From the NCBI RefSeq assembly GCF_900162685.1, contig NZ_LT727828.1, positions 1,049,678 through 1,113,677 of the forward strand: a stretch of 64,000 nucleotides of DNA, written 5' to 3'. The notes below the pieces were generated by a model that was given only the letters and a program-made list of their open reading frames with translations, did not search any database and had not been told where the DNA came from. Positions within the stretch are counted from its first letter, which is position 1; every line of letters begins with the position of its first letter. Below, piece by piece: positions 25,474 to 34,212 of this stretch. Both the position numbers and the translations under genes were made by a program. The stretch comes from Terribacillus halophilus. Its GTDB lineage: Bacteria > Bacillota > Bacilli > Bacillales > Amphibacillaceae.

Positions 25474-26414
25474 TGAAGAAACTAACATTGTTAATGACTG
25501 GTCTATTGTTTGTCTTGCTGCTTGCAGCATGCGGAAGTAACTCGGATACTGCAAGCGGTGCAGATAATAAAGAAGAAAAGCTGACAATCGAGCATGAACT
25601 CGGTACAACAGAAGTTGCGAAAAATCCAGAAAAGATTGTAACATTCGATATGGGAGCATTGGATACATTGGATCAGCTAGGTGTGGATGTAACGGGTGTT
25701 CCACAGCAAAATCTGCCGGATTATCTATCTAAATACAGCGGCAGTGACTATGAGAATGTTGGTGGCTTAAAAGAACCAGACTTAGAAAAAATAGCAGAAA
25801 TTAACCCAGATGTTATCTTCATCTCTGGTCGTCAAAGTGATTACTACGAGCAGCTTAGTGAGCTGGCTCCGACAATATTTATCGGAATTGATACAACAGA
25901 TTACATGAATTCATTTAAGAAGAATACAGAAACGATTGCACAAATTGTCGGGAAAGAAGAAGAAGCTGAAACTGCACTAACTGAAGTGGATGATGCGATT
26001 GCGGACCTAAAGGCGAAAGCGGAAAGCACAGATGGTAAAGCGTTAATTACGCTTGTTAATGACGGTAGTGTCAGTGCGTACGGCAAGGAATCTCGTTTCG
26101 GTGTGATTCACGATGTTTATGGTGTGCCGACAGTAGACGAAACAATTGAATCTTCTACGCATGGTCAGTCTGTAGGTTTTGAGTATATTTCTGAGAAGAA
26201 TCCAGATTACCTATTTGTTGTAGACCGCGGAGCAGTTGTAGGTAAAGGTGCATCATCTGCTGAAAAAGTATTGGATAATGAGTTGGTTAATGGTACAACA
26301 GCAGCGAAAGAAAACCAAATTACGTACTTAGATCCAGGATACTGGTATCTATCAGGCGGTGGTTTGGAATCTGAAATGGAAAAAGTAAAAGAAATCTCCG
26401 ATGCTTTGAAATAA
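25473..26414 (+). CDS. Siderophore-binding lipoprotein (YclQ type)
   Basis: Starting at ATG 25473 the product has 313 residues, a lipoprotein signal peptide with lipobox LAAC (C20), a polar Ser/Asp linker and a periplasmic-binding class III fold (KIVTFDMGALDTLDQLGV; PDLEKIAEINPDVIFISGRQ). It captures an iron-siderophore at the membrane surface for the upstream permeases. By similarity with YclQ the ligand may be a catecholate such as petrobactin; this is inference. No siderophore biosynthesis genes are in the window, so it may serve xenosiderophore uptake. Confidence 0.92.
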   Translation: MKKLTLLMTGLLFVLLLAACGSNSDTASGADNKEEKLTIEHELGTTEVAKNPEKIVTFDMGALDTLDQLGVDVTGVPQQNLPDYLSKYSGSDYENVGGLKEPDLEKIAEINPDVIFISGRQSDYYEQLSELAPTIFIGIDTTDYMNSFKKNTETIAQIVGKEEEAETALTEVDDAIADLKAKAESTDGKALITLVNDGSVSAYGKESRFGVIHDVYGVPTVDETIESSTHGQSVGFEYISEKNPDYLFVVDRGAVVGKGASSAEKVLDNELVNGTTAAKENQITYLDPGYWYLSGGGLESEMEKVKEISDALK

Positions 26415-26421
26415 GACAAGC

Positions 26422-26459
26422 AAAAGAGCGCAAATGCAATCGCATTTGCGCTCTTTTTT
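26422..26459 (+). terminator. Bidirectional terminator after the siderophore operon
   Basis: AAAAGAGCGCAAATGC AATC GCATTTGCGCTCTTTT: a perfect 16-bp stem followed by further T. It ends at the stop of the convergent nos gene. Confidence 0.92.
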
Positions 26460-27526
26460 CAATAAGCATCGTCTTGATAGAAATAATTTGGTTTAACAAT
26501 TTTATTTGAATAAGGTTTGTGGAAAATATGAGTCGCGGCTGGCGACATTGGCGGAATAAGCCAACTCCACATTCCTGTCACATCACGTCCGGCTTTTTGT
26601 TCTTGTTTCTCAAAGTGGGCAAATTGCTTTGCAGCTGTATGGTGATCAACAATCGTGACACCTGCATATTGAAAGGATTGCAGAACAGCAATATTCAATT
26701 CAACTAAAGCACGGTCTTTCCATAGCGAAGAAGCTCGTGCTTGATCAAGATGGAGAAGTTCCGCTACTTTTGGAAGCATATTATACCGGTCTTCATCTGC
26801 TAAATTTCGTGCCCCAATCTCTGTTCCCATATACCAGCCGTTGAAAGGTGCTGCGTTATAGGTGATGCCTCCAATTTCCAGTTTCATATCTGACACAATC
26901 GGAACTGCATACCAACGCATATCAAGCTCTTTAAAAGCTGGATAAGCTTCATGTTCGATTTTAACTTCTTTTACAATCGAAACTGGTATTTCCTTTAATA
27001 CAGGCTTTTGATCACCAACTTGTACAACGAGCGGGAGCATGTCAAAAGCCGTTCCTTTTCCTTCCCAGCCGAGATTTCTGCATATAGAGGTAAATCGTAT
27101 AGAAGCTGGATCTCCGACAATTCCATTTTCTGTTTCATATCCGGCATAGCGGAGTAATTGATGATTCCATATCCGAATGTTTGCATTTGGAGAGAATATG
27201 GTGATCATCGGCTGAACTTTTCCATTATTCGTTGCTTGTTCAATGTGCTGAAACAGCTGTTCTATGATTTGGTTTGTATCCGTTATATGACGAGCATCTT
27301 GAACATGAAGACCATTCCAGAACAACCGGCCGATACAACGATTTGAATTTCGCCAAGCCATTCTCGCTCCATGTTCCAGTTCTTCTATTGTATGGGAATA
27401 GGTAGAGGTTGCTTGTATCTCTTGTTTAATTTCTGACAAACGCATGTGTATTGCCTGACTTGATTTGCCGAGTTCTTCGTAGCTCTCTTGGATAAAAGCT
27501 GCTGCTTCTTCAAATAATGTCTGCAT
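26459..27526 (-). CDS. nos: Nitric oxide synthase, oxygenase only (bNOS)
   Basis: This 355-residue protein matches bacterial NOS oxygenase domains, which make NO and citrulline from arginine with electrons from host reductases. Haem-ligating C64 lies in [14 protein letters not shown]. The arginine-binding Glu is in [16 protein letters not shown], and the pterin region is at [17 protein letters not shown]. No reductase domain is attached, as usual in Bacillus. AGGAGG is eight bases before the ATG. Known roles in Bacillus are protection against oxidative stress and antibiotics. Confidence 0.95.
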   Translation of the reverse strand: MQTLFEEAAAFIQESYEELGKSSQAIHMRLSEIKQEIQATSTYSHTIEELEHGARMAWRNSNRCIGRLFWNGLHVQDARHITDTNQIIEQLFQHIEQATNNGKVQPMITIFSPNANIRIWNHQLLRYAGYETENGIVGDPASIRFTSICRNLGWEGKGTAFDMLPLVVQVGDQKPVLKEIPVSIVKEVKIEHEAYPAFKELDMRWYAVPIVSDMKLEIGGITYNAAPFNGWYMGTEIGARNLADEDRYNMLPKVAELLHLDQARASSLWKDRALVELNIAVLQSFQYAGVTIVDHHTAAKQFAHFEKQEQKAGRDVTGMWSWLIPPMSPAATHIFHKPYSNKIVKPNYFYQDDAY

Positions 27527-27663
27527 AGGCTGCTGCCTCCTTATTCAGCAAGTAGTATAGCATGAGACTGGTAAATAGATGCTTTTTGGAGAAAATTGTA
27601 GAAAAAGGTTCATAGATTGATGTTTTCAGCCGATAGTATATAAGAGGGGAAAGGGGAGCGATT

Positions 27664-28728
27664 ATGAATAAACGACTTTTAGTAAGTATGTTAAGTGCAG
27701 GATATCTATATGCTGTTTTTTTGTTTTTACAAAATGAAAGGGTTTTCTTGTTGGGTTTGTGGGTGAATCTGATTATTGGTCTTCTCTTAGCAGGGGGAAG
27801 TGCTGCAATTTTACTTTTACATAGAAGGAACTCGCCAGAAGAACTACCAACAGTTATTGCTGATGAGCCAATACAGGATGAGATAGCATCGGCACTCGAA
27901 CCTGTTATCGAAACGGCAGACAATACGGAAGCTTCTCTATTAGAGAAAACGAAAGATTCATTGCATCAAATTGTAACTGCTTTAGAGGAGGTTACAATCG
28001 GATCAGAGAACCAGTCTCATTCCTCTGCTGAACTGGCAGCAGCGATGCAGAAGTTTGCTGAGAATATTATGATGGTAGCGTTAAAAGGGGAAGATGCAAA
28101 ACGAGTTGCTGCTGAAATGCATGTATTAACAAAAGAAGGAGCTTCCCATATGGAAGACTCTGTTCTTCATATGAATACGATAGCTGATAAGATTACCTTT
28201 TCTTTTGAAAGGGTGAGAGGATTGAATGGCAAAACAGATCAAATTAGCACGTTACTAAAATCAATTAAGGAAATTGCAGAACAGACGAATTTATTAGCTT
28301 TGAATGCCGCTATCGAAGCAGCGCGTGCAGGGGACCAAGGACGCGGATTCGCTGTAGTGGCGGATGAAGTGCGTAAGTTATCTGATCAAGTTCGGGTTGC
28401 TGTGGCTGATATTACTAGTGTGTTTCAAGCCATTCAGACAGAATCCAAAGCTGCAGTCGATGCGCTGGGGGAAGGTAATAACGCAGCAGCAGCTGGATCT
28501 GAAAAAATAGTAACAACACAACGAACATTTGCGGAGCTGCAAAAAGAGATTCTTATCACAAGTGAGCAGGTTGAGGAGATAGCTGCGGCAATGTACGACG
28601 TACTTGATAATACGCGTGGTATAACAGACAGCATTAACAGTATCGTATCTGTCGCTGAACAGAATGCTGCCAGTATGCAAGAAGTTACTGCAATAACTCA
28701 AGATATACAGCAGAAGTTTTATAAGTAA
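27664..28728 (+). CDS. Short methyl-accepting chemotaxis-like transducer
   Basis: This 354-residue protein has two membrane segments close together (about 5-23 and 28-53) with almost no extracellular loop, then a coiled-coil cytoplasmic region with the MCP hairpin tip [20 protein letters not shown] (204-223) and [13 protein letters not shown] (228-240). It lacks an extracellular ligand domain and a HAMP domain, so it may sense the membrane, redox state or an internal signal. It is divergent from nos, with 137 bases between them. GGGGAGCGATT precedes the ATG. Confidence 0.85.
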   Translation: MNKRLLVSMLSAGYLYAVFLFLQNERVFLLGLWVNLIIGLLLAGGSAAILLLHRRNSPEELPTVIADEPIQDEIASALEPVIETADNTEASLLEKTKDSLHQIVTALEEVTIGSENQSHSSAELAAAMQKFAENIMMVALKGEDAKRVAAEMHVLTKEGASHMEDSVLHMNTIADKITFSFERVRGLNGKTDQISTLLKSIKEIAEQTNLLALNAAIEAARAGDQGRGFAVVADEVRKLSDQVRVAVADITSVFQAIQTESKAAVDALGEGNNAAAAGSEKIVTTQRTFAELQKEILITSEQVEEIAAAMYDVLDNTRGITDSINSIVSVAEQNAASMQEVTAITQDIQQKFYK

Positions 28729-28732
28729 TATA

Positions 28733-29173
28733 AGAGACTGGGACAAAACGAGATTAATTTAGAATAAAAGCGAACGTTTAATACATCATACTTTTACTTA
28801 ATTTCTCTAACGGCTGCTGCCTCTCCAACATTAGCTGTTATAGTCGGACAAGAATGGCTTTTGAAGTAGACACCGACAAGAAAATCGCTATCTTTTTCGA
28901 GGAGTCTACGTATTCTGCCTACACGAGTGAAGGTTTCCCATCACACAAATCAGCGTAGGAAATACACGGAGACTCCCGCGGGAAAAAGACCTCGGTGAGA
29001 CCCCGAGTGCTACAGCATGAGAAGGCTCACCAGCCGCCCGCAGGAAAGCGGAGGGTATTTCCGAAGCGATGCTCTCATCTTCGTTTCCAATGCAAAAAAT
29101 CCAAACAATTCTGCAGTTAATTGCAGTATTGTTTGGATTTTTATATAGCTTAAACTGTTTTGTCCCGCTCTCT
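28733..29173 (+). repeat. Dispersed intergenic repeat with terminal inverted repeats, copy 2
   Basis: This 441-bp element starts AGAGACTGGGACAAAAC and ends GTTTTGTCCCGCTCTCT, so its ends are inverted repeats. The interior matches the minus strand of 8468-8890. A nested stem is formed by GGAAATAC (28958-28965)/GTATTTCC (29055-29062), GCGGG/CCCGC, GGTGAG (28994-28999)/CTCACC (29026-29031) and TGCT/AGCA at the tip. A terminator-like hairpin (AATCCAAACAA ... TTGTTTGGATT) is near the right end. It begins 5 bases after the chemoreceptor stop and ends 5 bases before the convergent symporter stop. Confidence 0.88.
29098..29145. terminator. Terminator-like hairpin inside repeat copy 2
   Basis: AATCCAAACAATTCTGCA pairs with TGCAGTATTGTTTGGATT (one bulge), followed by TTTTA on the plus strand and preceded by AAAAAA, which gives a T-run on the minus strand. 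It can end transcripts from both flanking convergent genes. Confidence 0.75.
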
Positions 29174-29177
29174 TTCT

Positions 29178-30773
29178 TTATGCTGCAATTCCCCATGGAG
29201 AGAAGAGAATATACAAGCCAATCATGCAAATGGTAATGAAAATGGCGAATGGTTTTGCGTATTTCCAAGGTGTCATATCAACAACTTCTGCATCTCCAAG
29301 TACATACGGCTCGTTCCGCGGTTTCCATTTTCCAAGTGCTATCATGAACAACAGACTGAACGGGAAGAGAACGGCTAGTACATAAAGGAAGTGTACCTCA
29401 CCGAAGAAGACCTTAGACAGCCCATAAAGAATCAAGTGTGTCACGATTGCTGTTTTCACTGCAAATGCAGGAACACGCTTTGTAAAGAATCCGATAAAAA
29501 TCGCTGCTACTATCGGAACGTTGATGAATCCGAACATTTCTTGCAGATAATTATACAGTCCGCTTGGGAACATGATGATGAACGGAGCAATGACGATAGA
29601 GATAACGCCAACTACAATTGCAAATGTTCGCCCTGCTTTTACAAGCTCAGAGTCGGTTGCATTTTTTCGGAAAATAGGTTTATACAAATCTAATGTAAAC
29701 AATGTCATCGTACTGCTTAATGCACCGTTGAACGAGCTGAGAATGGCTCCGAACAAGATGGCAGCAAATACACCAGTAATTGCCGTCGGAAGCAAATTAA
29801 CGATTAATGTCGGATAGGCGTCATCTGCTGTTTTTAAGCTGTCTCCGTATAAATGGAAAGCGATTGTTCCTGGTATTAATAGATACAATACCCCAAACAG
29901 CTTGAAGAATCCTGTCAGTAAGACACCTTTCTGACCCTCGGCCAAATTCTTTGCACCAAGTGATTTCTGAACAATGGCTTGGTTAGCAGCCCAATAGAAC
30001 AAGTTATTTACGAGCAAACCGGTAAAGATTGTCGGCCAAGGTACATTGGCATCATTGCTGCTGTCAATAGCATTTAATTTTTCTGGATGATTATTAATGA
30101 GTTTATCAACTCCGCCAGTGATACTGCTGTCTCCTAAAGTCCACAAACCAAGCAGCACAATACCGATACCACTAATAATTAGGGCGATACCATACAATGT
30201 ATCGGCTGCTGTAATGGCGCGCAGTCCGCCGAAAACAATATACCCCATACTAACTAATCCAATGATACCTGCAATAATTGCTACCGCCCAAAAAGTGCTT
30301 ATATTTAGTCCGCCAGTAATATTGAAAATGGAATCAAGCACAAGTGCCCCGGAGTAAAGAACCGTCGGCAAGAAGGAAGTCATATAACCGATAATGAATA
30401 AAATAGAAACGAATTGGCGCGTACGCATGTCGAAGCGCTGTTCGAGAAAATCAGGTATGGTGGTGATTCCTGCTCGTAAGTATCGAGGCAGGAACAGGAA
30501 TGCGAGGACGAACAAAGCGAGTGGTGACGTCACTTCCCAACCCATAGCTGTAAAGTTGCCGGCGAATGTCTGGCCATTCTGTCCGACAAGCTGTTCCGTA
30601 GATAAATTTGTCAGAAGCATAGAGCTCCCGATTGCGACGCCAGTAAGGCTGCGTCCTCCTAAGAAATAACCATCTGATGTAGCAAGGTCAATTCCTCGCG
30701 TCTTTCGCCAGGAATAATAGGCAATCCCGACTGTAACGAGTATAAATGAAATGACAATAAAAGTATAAAGCAT
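29178..30773 (-). CDS. Sodium:solute symporter (SSS family, YidK-like)
   Basis: This 531-residue membrane protein has about 14 segments and SSS-family motifs: DGYFLGGRSLTGVAIGSSMLL (about 34-54, shown in parts: YFLGGRSLTG), STEQLVGQNGQTFAG, and GAILSSFNGALSSTMTLFTLDLYKP near residue 350. It resembles SGLT-type carriers that import sugars or similar organic solutes with Na+. Substrate is not determinable; no sugar catabolic gene adjoins it. AAGGAGGAAAATTGT precedes the ATG. Confidence 0.88.
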   Translation of the reverse strand: MLYTFIVISFILVTVGIAYYSWRKTRGIDLATSDGYFLGGRSLTGVAIGSSMLLTNLSTEQLVGQNGQTFAGNFTAMGWEVTSPLALFVLAFLFLPRYLRAGITTIPDFLEQRFDMRTRQFVSILFIIGYMTSFLPTVLYSGALVLDSIFNITGGLNISTFWAVAIIAGIIGLVSMGYIVFGGLRAITAADTLYGIALIISGIGIVLLGLWTLGDSSITGGVDKLINNHPEKLNAIDSSNDANVPWPTIFTGLLVNNLFYWAANQAIVQKSLGAKNLAEGQKGVLLTGFFKLFGVLYLLIPGTIAFHLYGDSLKTADDAYPTLIVNLLPTAITGVFAAILFGAILSSFNGALSSTMTLFTLDLYKPIFRKNATDSELVKAGRTFAIVVGVISIVIAPFIIMFPSGLYNYLQEMFGFINVPIVAAIFIGFFTKRVPAFAVKTAIVTHLILYGLSKVFFGEVHFLYVLAVLFPFSLLFMIALGKWKPRNEPYVLGDAEVVDMTPWKYAKPFAIFITICMIGLYILFSPWGIAA

Positions 30774-30799
30774 ACAATTTTCCTCCTTAAGTACTCACA

Positions 30800-30815
30800 C
30801 AGCGACTAATCGCTG
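30800..30815. other. Perfect 6-bp inverted repeat in the symporter leader
   Basis: CAGCGACTAATCGCTG (stem CAGCGA/TCGCTG, loop CTAA) lies just upstream of the symporter SD on its mRNA. It could be an operator or a small leader hairpin; no T-run follows. Confidence 0.4.
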
Positions 30816-30915
30816 CCATATCTTCTAAGGAAATACCCCAGGCTATTAACCTCAAAACCTATTAATTTATTTAGTTACAATTCCTTTATTTTCTGTTAAT
30901 AATTCCAGATATGGT

Positions 30916-30944
30916 TTGAACCGTCTGTTTTTCTATTGTATTGT
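30916..30944 (+). promoter_or_regulatory. Likely promoter of the MFS gene
   Basis: TTGAAC (30916-30921), 17 bases, TATTGT (30939-30944), 39 bases before the ATG. The -10 is only fair. Confidence 0.45.
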
Positions 30945-30982
30945 TGCCAATGTTAAGTCAGAAAAAGAAGGAGGAAATCAAC

Positions 30983-32167
30983 ATGTCTTTGACAAGCAGG
31001 CAATTCTCATCGCGGACGGTCATTGCAGTCTTGATGATTTGTGCCTTTTCGATAGGAACGACAGAATATGTTGTAACTGGTGTGTTAACCCATATTGCCA
31101 ACGACTTAAATGTGACAATTGCATCAGCAGGTTTGGTTGTCAGCATGTATGCTCTTGGAGTAGCAGTTTTTGGGCCGCTTATGACGACCCTGTCTGTAAA
31201 ATTACCTCGTAAGCCGATGCTGCTGGTGTTTATGGTGCTGTTTATTGTTAGTAACATTATTAGTGCAACAGCCCCTAACTTTTCCGTGCTGCTCGTTTCA
31301 CGTGTTGCTTCTGCTTTTATGCATGGCCCATTTTTTGCGCTCGCTTTTGTTATGGCAAGTGAATTGGTGGAGCCGCGTAAGCGCGTCCAAGCAATTGCTG
31401 CTGTAAATGGCGGACTTACGATTGCTATCATGATCGGAGTGCCGTTTGGAGCTTACCTTGGATCCTTAATCGAATGGCGTCTCGTATTTTGGCTGATTGC
31501 ACTTCTAGGTCTGCTAGGGCTAATAGGACTGTTAATCTGTGCACCGAACACGAAACCAGCAGAAACACCTCGCATTAAGCAGGAACTCAGCGTCTTTAAG
31601 CATAAGCAGGTACTTTTAACGATCGCAATCATCATATTTGGTTATTCAGGTGTATTTACCGCTTATACATTCATTGAGCCATTGCTCCGATCTGTTACAG
31701 GATTTGGCGGTGTAGGTATCATGATCAGTCTTTTCTTCTTCGGAATGGGAAGTGTAATTGGTAATTTCTCTACACCACGTCTTGCTGGCGGCAATGTGAC
31801 ACGAACGCTCATCTATGTATTCTCCATATTGACAGTGATTTTATTACTGTTTCCGCTGGCTACACCTTATGCTGTTACAGCTGTGTTCATCATCGGTCTT
31901 TTTGGCGCTGGAGCGTTCGGTACAACGCCACTTTTACAGTCAAAGATTGTAATGGCTGCCAAGGAAGGGCCGACAATTGCAGCAGCAGCAAGTGTATCAG
32001 CATTTAATCTAGCGAATGCGGCTGGAGCCTATTTAGGCGGTATCATACTAGATGCAAATCTAGGATACTCGTGGCTGGCTATATGCGGTGCAGCCATCTC
32101 AGTCATTGGTATACTGCTATCTGCACTTTCTTACCGAGAAGAGAAAAAGGAACAGAAGTTGGCTTGA
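30983..32167 (+). CDS. Major facilitator superfamily efflux transporter (AraJ/YdhP type)
   Basis: The ATG at 30983 follows AAGGAGG and gives 394 residues with 12 membrane segments. FSIGTTEYVVTGVL in helix 1 and the helix 4 region SRVASAFMHGPFFALAF are typical of the DHA1-type sugar-efflux/drug-efflux group. The long upstream extension to 30941 lacks its own SD and is left out. Likely exports a drug or sugar by proton antiport; substrate unknown. Confidence 0.9.
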   Translation: MSLTSRQFSSRTVIAVLMICAFSIGTTEYVVTGVLTHIANDLNVTIASAGLVVSMYALGVAVFGPLMTTLSVKLPRKPMLLVFMVLFIVSNIISATAPNFSVLLVSRVASAFMHGPFFALAFVMASELVEPRKRVQAIAAVNGGLTIAIMIGVPFGAYLGSLIEWRLVFWLIALLGLLGLIGLLICAPNTKPAETPRIKQELSVFKHKQVLLTIAIIIFGYSGVFTAYTFIEPLLRSVTGFGGVGIMISLFFFGMGSVIGNFSTPRLAGGNVTRTLIYVFSILTVILLLFPLATPYAVTAVFIIGLFGAGAFGTTPLLQSKIVMAAKEGPTIAAAASVSAFNLANAAGAYLGGIILDANLGYSWLAICGAAISVIGILLSALSYREEKKEQKLA

Positions 32168-32233
32168 AGTGTATTGCGCACCCTAAATTCTTCCTTCATA
32201 CTAGTATAAATTACTAGAGGAGGTAAGAAGAGG

Positions 32234-32794
32234 TTGAATCCAATCTTACGAGATTTTAAACCAACTATTGAAACAGATCGGCTGCTTATTCGGAAGCCGG
32301 AAGTAGGCGACGGAAAAGCAGTCAACGATGCAATTAAAGCATCATTGCCAGAACTCAAAGCCTGGATGCCATGGGTGCAAGAGGTACCTACACCAGAGGA
32401 TACCGAAGAAAATATTCGGGAATCTGTTGCCAATTGGATCAACCGGACAAACCTGCGTATGCTTGTCTTTCACAAAGATACAGGGGAGTTTATTGCCTCC
32501 AGCGGCTTTCATGCAATCAACTGGGACATACCAAAAGTTGAGATTGGCTATTGGATGGACACTCGCTATACCGGTCAAGGCTATATGACAGAAGTTGTTG
32601 ATGCGCTCACGGCTTACGCTTTTAAGGAGCTTGGTGTGAAGCGTGTGCAAATACTTTGTGATGAAGATAATAAAGCAAGCAGGGCAGTGCCCGAACGTGT
32701 TGGTTATCAGTTGGAAGGAATCCATTACTGCGACAGTTTAAGTGCCGATCGTAAGATGGTACGTAATACGGTGTACTACAGCAAGACCAGATAG
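32234..32794 (+). CDS. GNAT acetyltransferase, RimJ/RimL type
   Basis: This 186-residue protein has the RimJ/RimL-type pattern: IETDRLLIRKPEVGDG (12-27), GYWMDTRYTGQGYMTE (about 106-121, acetyl-CoA loop) and NKASRAVPERVGYQLEG (about 146-162). It probably acetylates a protein N-terminus or small amine. Start is TTG at 32234 with AGGAGG about 11 bases upstream, slightly far. It follows the MFS gene by 66 bases on the same strand. Confidence 0.85.
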   Translation: MNPILRDFKPTIETDRLLIRKPEVGDGKAVNDAIKASLPELKAWMPWVQEVPTPEDTEENIRESVANWINRTNLRMLVFHKDTGEFIASSGFHAINWDIPKVEIGYWMDTRYTGQGYMTEVVDALTAYAFKELGVKRVQILCDEDNKASRAVPERVGYQLEGIHYCDSLSADRKMVRNTVYYSKTR

Positions 32795-33157
32795 CGGTTC
32801 GTTATCCAATAACTGGATGCATTTTTAATTTAAACGTTCAAATTTTGTTCACTACTTGTTCTTATTCTCTCATTTGACTGGTGTTAGAATGATAATTGAA
32901 CTGTTTACTTACTAGGCAAGTCTGGTGTTTTTTGCTGCTTTGTATTACACTAGTTTCTGGATTGTTGTCAGAGGCTGCCTAAATGGCAGTATGCTTGTAT
33001 GTTTCAGGTTGAATTTCTGTTACTCCTGCCGGACGCAGAAGTTCTAATGTGAAATACTTATCAAAACCCTATTACAGCGAACGGGTTGTTTTCTTATGCA
33101 GAGAGGAAGCAGCGTGTTTTCGCAGATTCAGGTAAAGAAAGGAAGGGAAGCAGGCGC
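32795..33157. other. 363-base region without a recognised gene, upstream of qoxA
   Basis: The region holds a weak hairpin ATCCA/TGGAT followed by GCATTTTT, a possible terminator for the acetyltransferase gene. A small stem GGCTGCC/GGCAGT lies near 32970-32990. TTGACT and GATAAT boxes occur near 32876-32896, but with wrong spacing. It must contain the qox promoter, which could not be placed with confidence. No RNA gene or riboswitch was recognised. Confidence 0.5.
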
Positions 33158-34192
33158 ATGCTTAAAAAATTGAAACCCTTAAGTCTTCTACTGTTCCTTG
33201 CCCTGCCGCTAATGCTAGCCGGTTGTTCTACACCGGAAGTACTCGATCCGAAAGGACCAGTGGCAAGTCAGCAGAGTGACCTTATTATTCTATCAATCAT
33301 TTTCATGCTTACAATCGTAGCGGTTGTATTCGTACTTTTGACGATTATCCTTGTCAAGTACAGAGAAAGAAAGGATCATGACAAGTACAGCCCAGAACTT
33401 CATGGCAGCATGCTGCTGGAAACGATTTGGACGATCATCCCGATCATCATCGTTGTTATCTTGGCTATTCCTACTGTCAGAACGATCTATAACCTGGAGG
33501 AAGCGCCTGAAGCTAAAACAGCTGAAGCGGCAAATGAAGATCCATTGGTTATTGAAGCAACATCCATCAACTGGAAATGGGTATTCACTTATCCTGAAGA
33601 GGATATTGAAACAGTGAATTATCTGCACATCCCGATTCATCGTCCAGTGGAATTCAAACTAACATCTGCCGATAATATGGCTGCTTTGTGGATTCCAAGC
33701 CTTGGCGGACAGAAATATGCAATGTCCGGCATGCAGACAACACTTTTCCTTCAAGCAGATGAAGCTGGTGAGTATAACGGCCGGAACGCAAACTTCACTG
33801 GTGAAGGCTTTAATGAACAGCGCTTTGTCGTTTATGCAGAAGAAGAAGAAGACTACGGCCAGTGGGTAGAGGAAGTTCAAGATTCTGCTCCAGAACTGAC
33901 ACAATATGAGTATGACGAACTTCTGATTCCTGGAGTTTATGAAGAAGGAACAGCTGAATTCAATGGTACGCATTTACAATGGATTGACCATTCTAAAGAT
34001 GCTGAATACACATTGGAAGCATGGGAGCGTCTAGGCTATGAGCCGAAGAACCCGCATGCGAAAGACAAATCTCAAAACATCTTGCCAGAAGATGAGATTC
34101 CATATTATCAGCAAGACAATACTGTAGATTACTCGGATGAAAACATGGACCATGAAAACATGGGAAATGAAGAACATGCGAGTCACGAGTAA
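33158..34192 (+). CDS. qoxA: Cytochrome aa3 quinol oxidase subunit II
   Basis: Starting at ATG 33158 (after GGAAGGGAAGCAGG) the product has 344 residues. It has a lipoprotein signal peptide (LMLAGC, C23), two membrane helices (about 45-70 and 88-108) and a cupredoxin-like outer domain. It lacks the CuA cysteines of cytochrome c oxidases, as expected for a quinol oxidase. The His/Glu/Asn-rich C-terminus ([16 protein letters not shown]) is unusual but outside the fold. First gene of qoxABCD, a proton-pumping terminal oxidase using menaquinol. Confidence 0.94.
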   Translation: MLKKLKPLSLLLFLALPLMLAGCSTPEVLDPKGPVASQQSDLIILSIIFMLTIVAVVFVLLTIILVKYRERKDHDKYSPELHGSMLLETIWTIIPIIIVVILAIPTVRTIYNLEEAPEAKTAEAANEDPLVIEATSINWKWVFTYPEEDIETVNYLHIPIHRPVEFKLTSADNMAALWIPSLGGQKYAMSGMQTTLFLQADEAGEYNGRNANFTGEGFNEQRFVVYAEEEEDYGQWVEEVQDSAPELTQYEYDELLIPGVYEEGTAEFNGTHLQWIDHSKDAEYTLEAWERLGYEPKNPHAKDKSQNILPEDEIPYYQQDNTVDYSDENMDHENMGNEEHASHE

Positions 34193-34212
34193 CAGAGAGA
34201 GGGGGAAATGTT

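Noticed and set aside
28906-29268. 120-codon minus-strand frame
   Set aside because: It crosses repeat copy 2 and runs into the symporter gene; no SD, and the frame is not preserved in copy 1.
33064-33095. Hairpin AACCC/GGGTT followed by GTTTTC before qoxA, considered as an attenuator
   Set aside because: The stem has only five pairs and the T-tract is weak; no leader peptide or aptamer is visible.
32234-33157. T-box or other known riboswitch upstream of qoxA
   Set aside because: No T-box sequence (AGGGTGGNACCGCG) or other known aptamer core was found.
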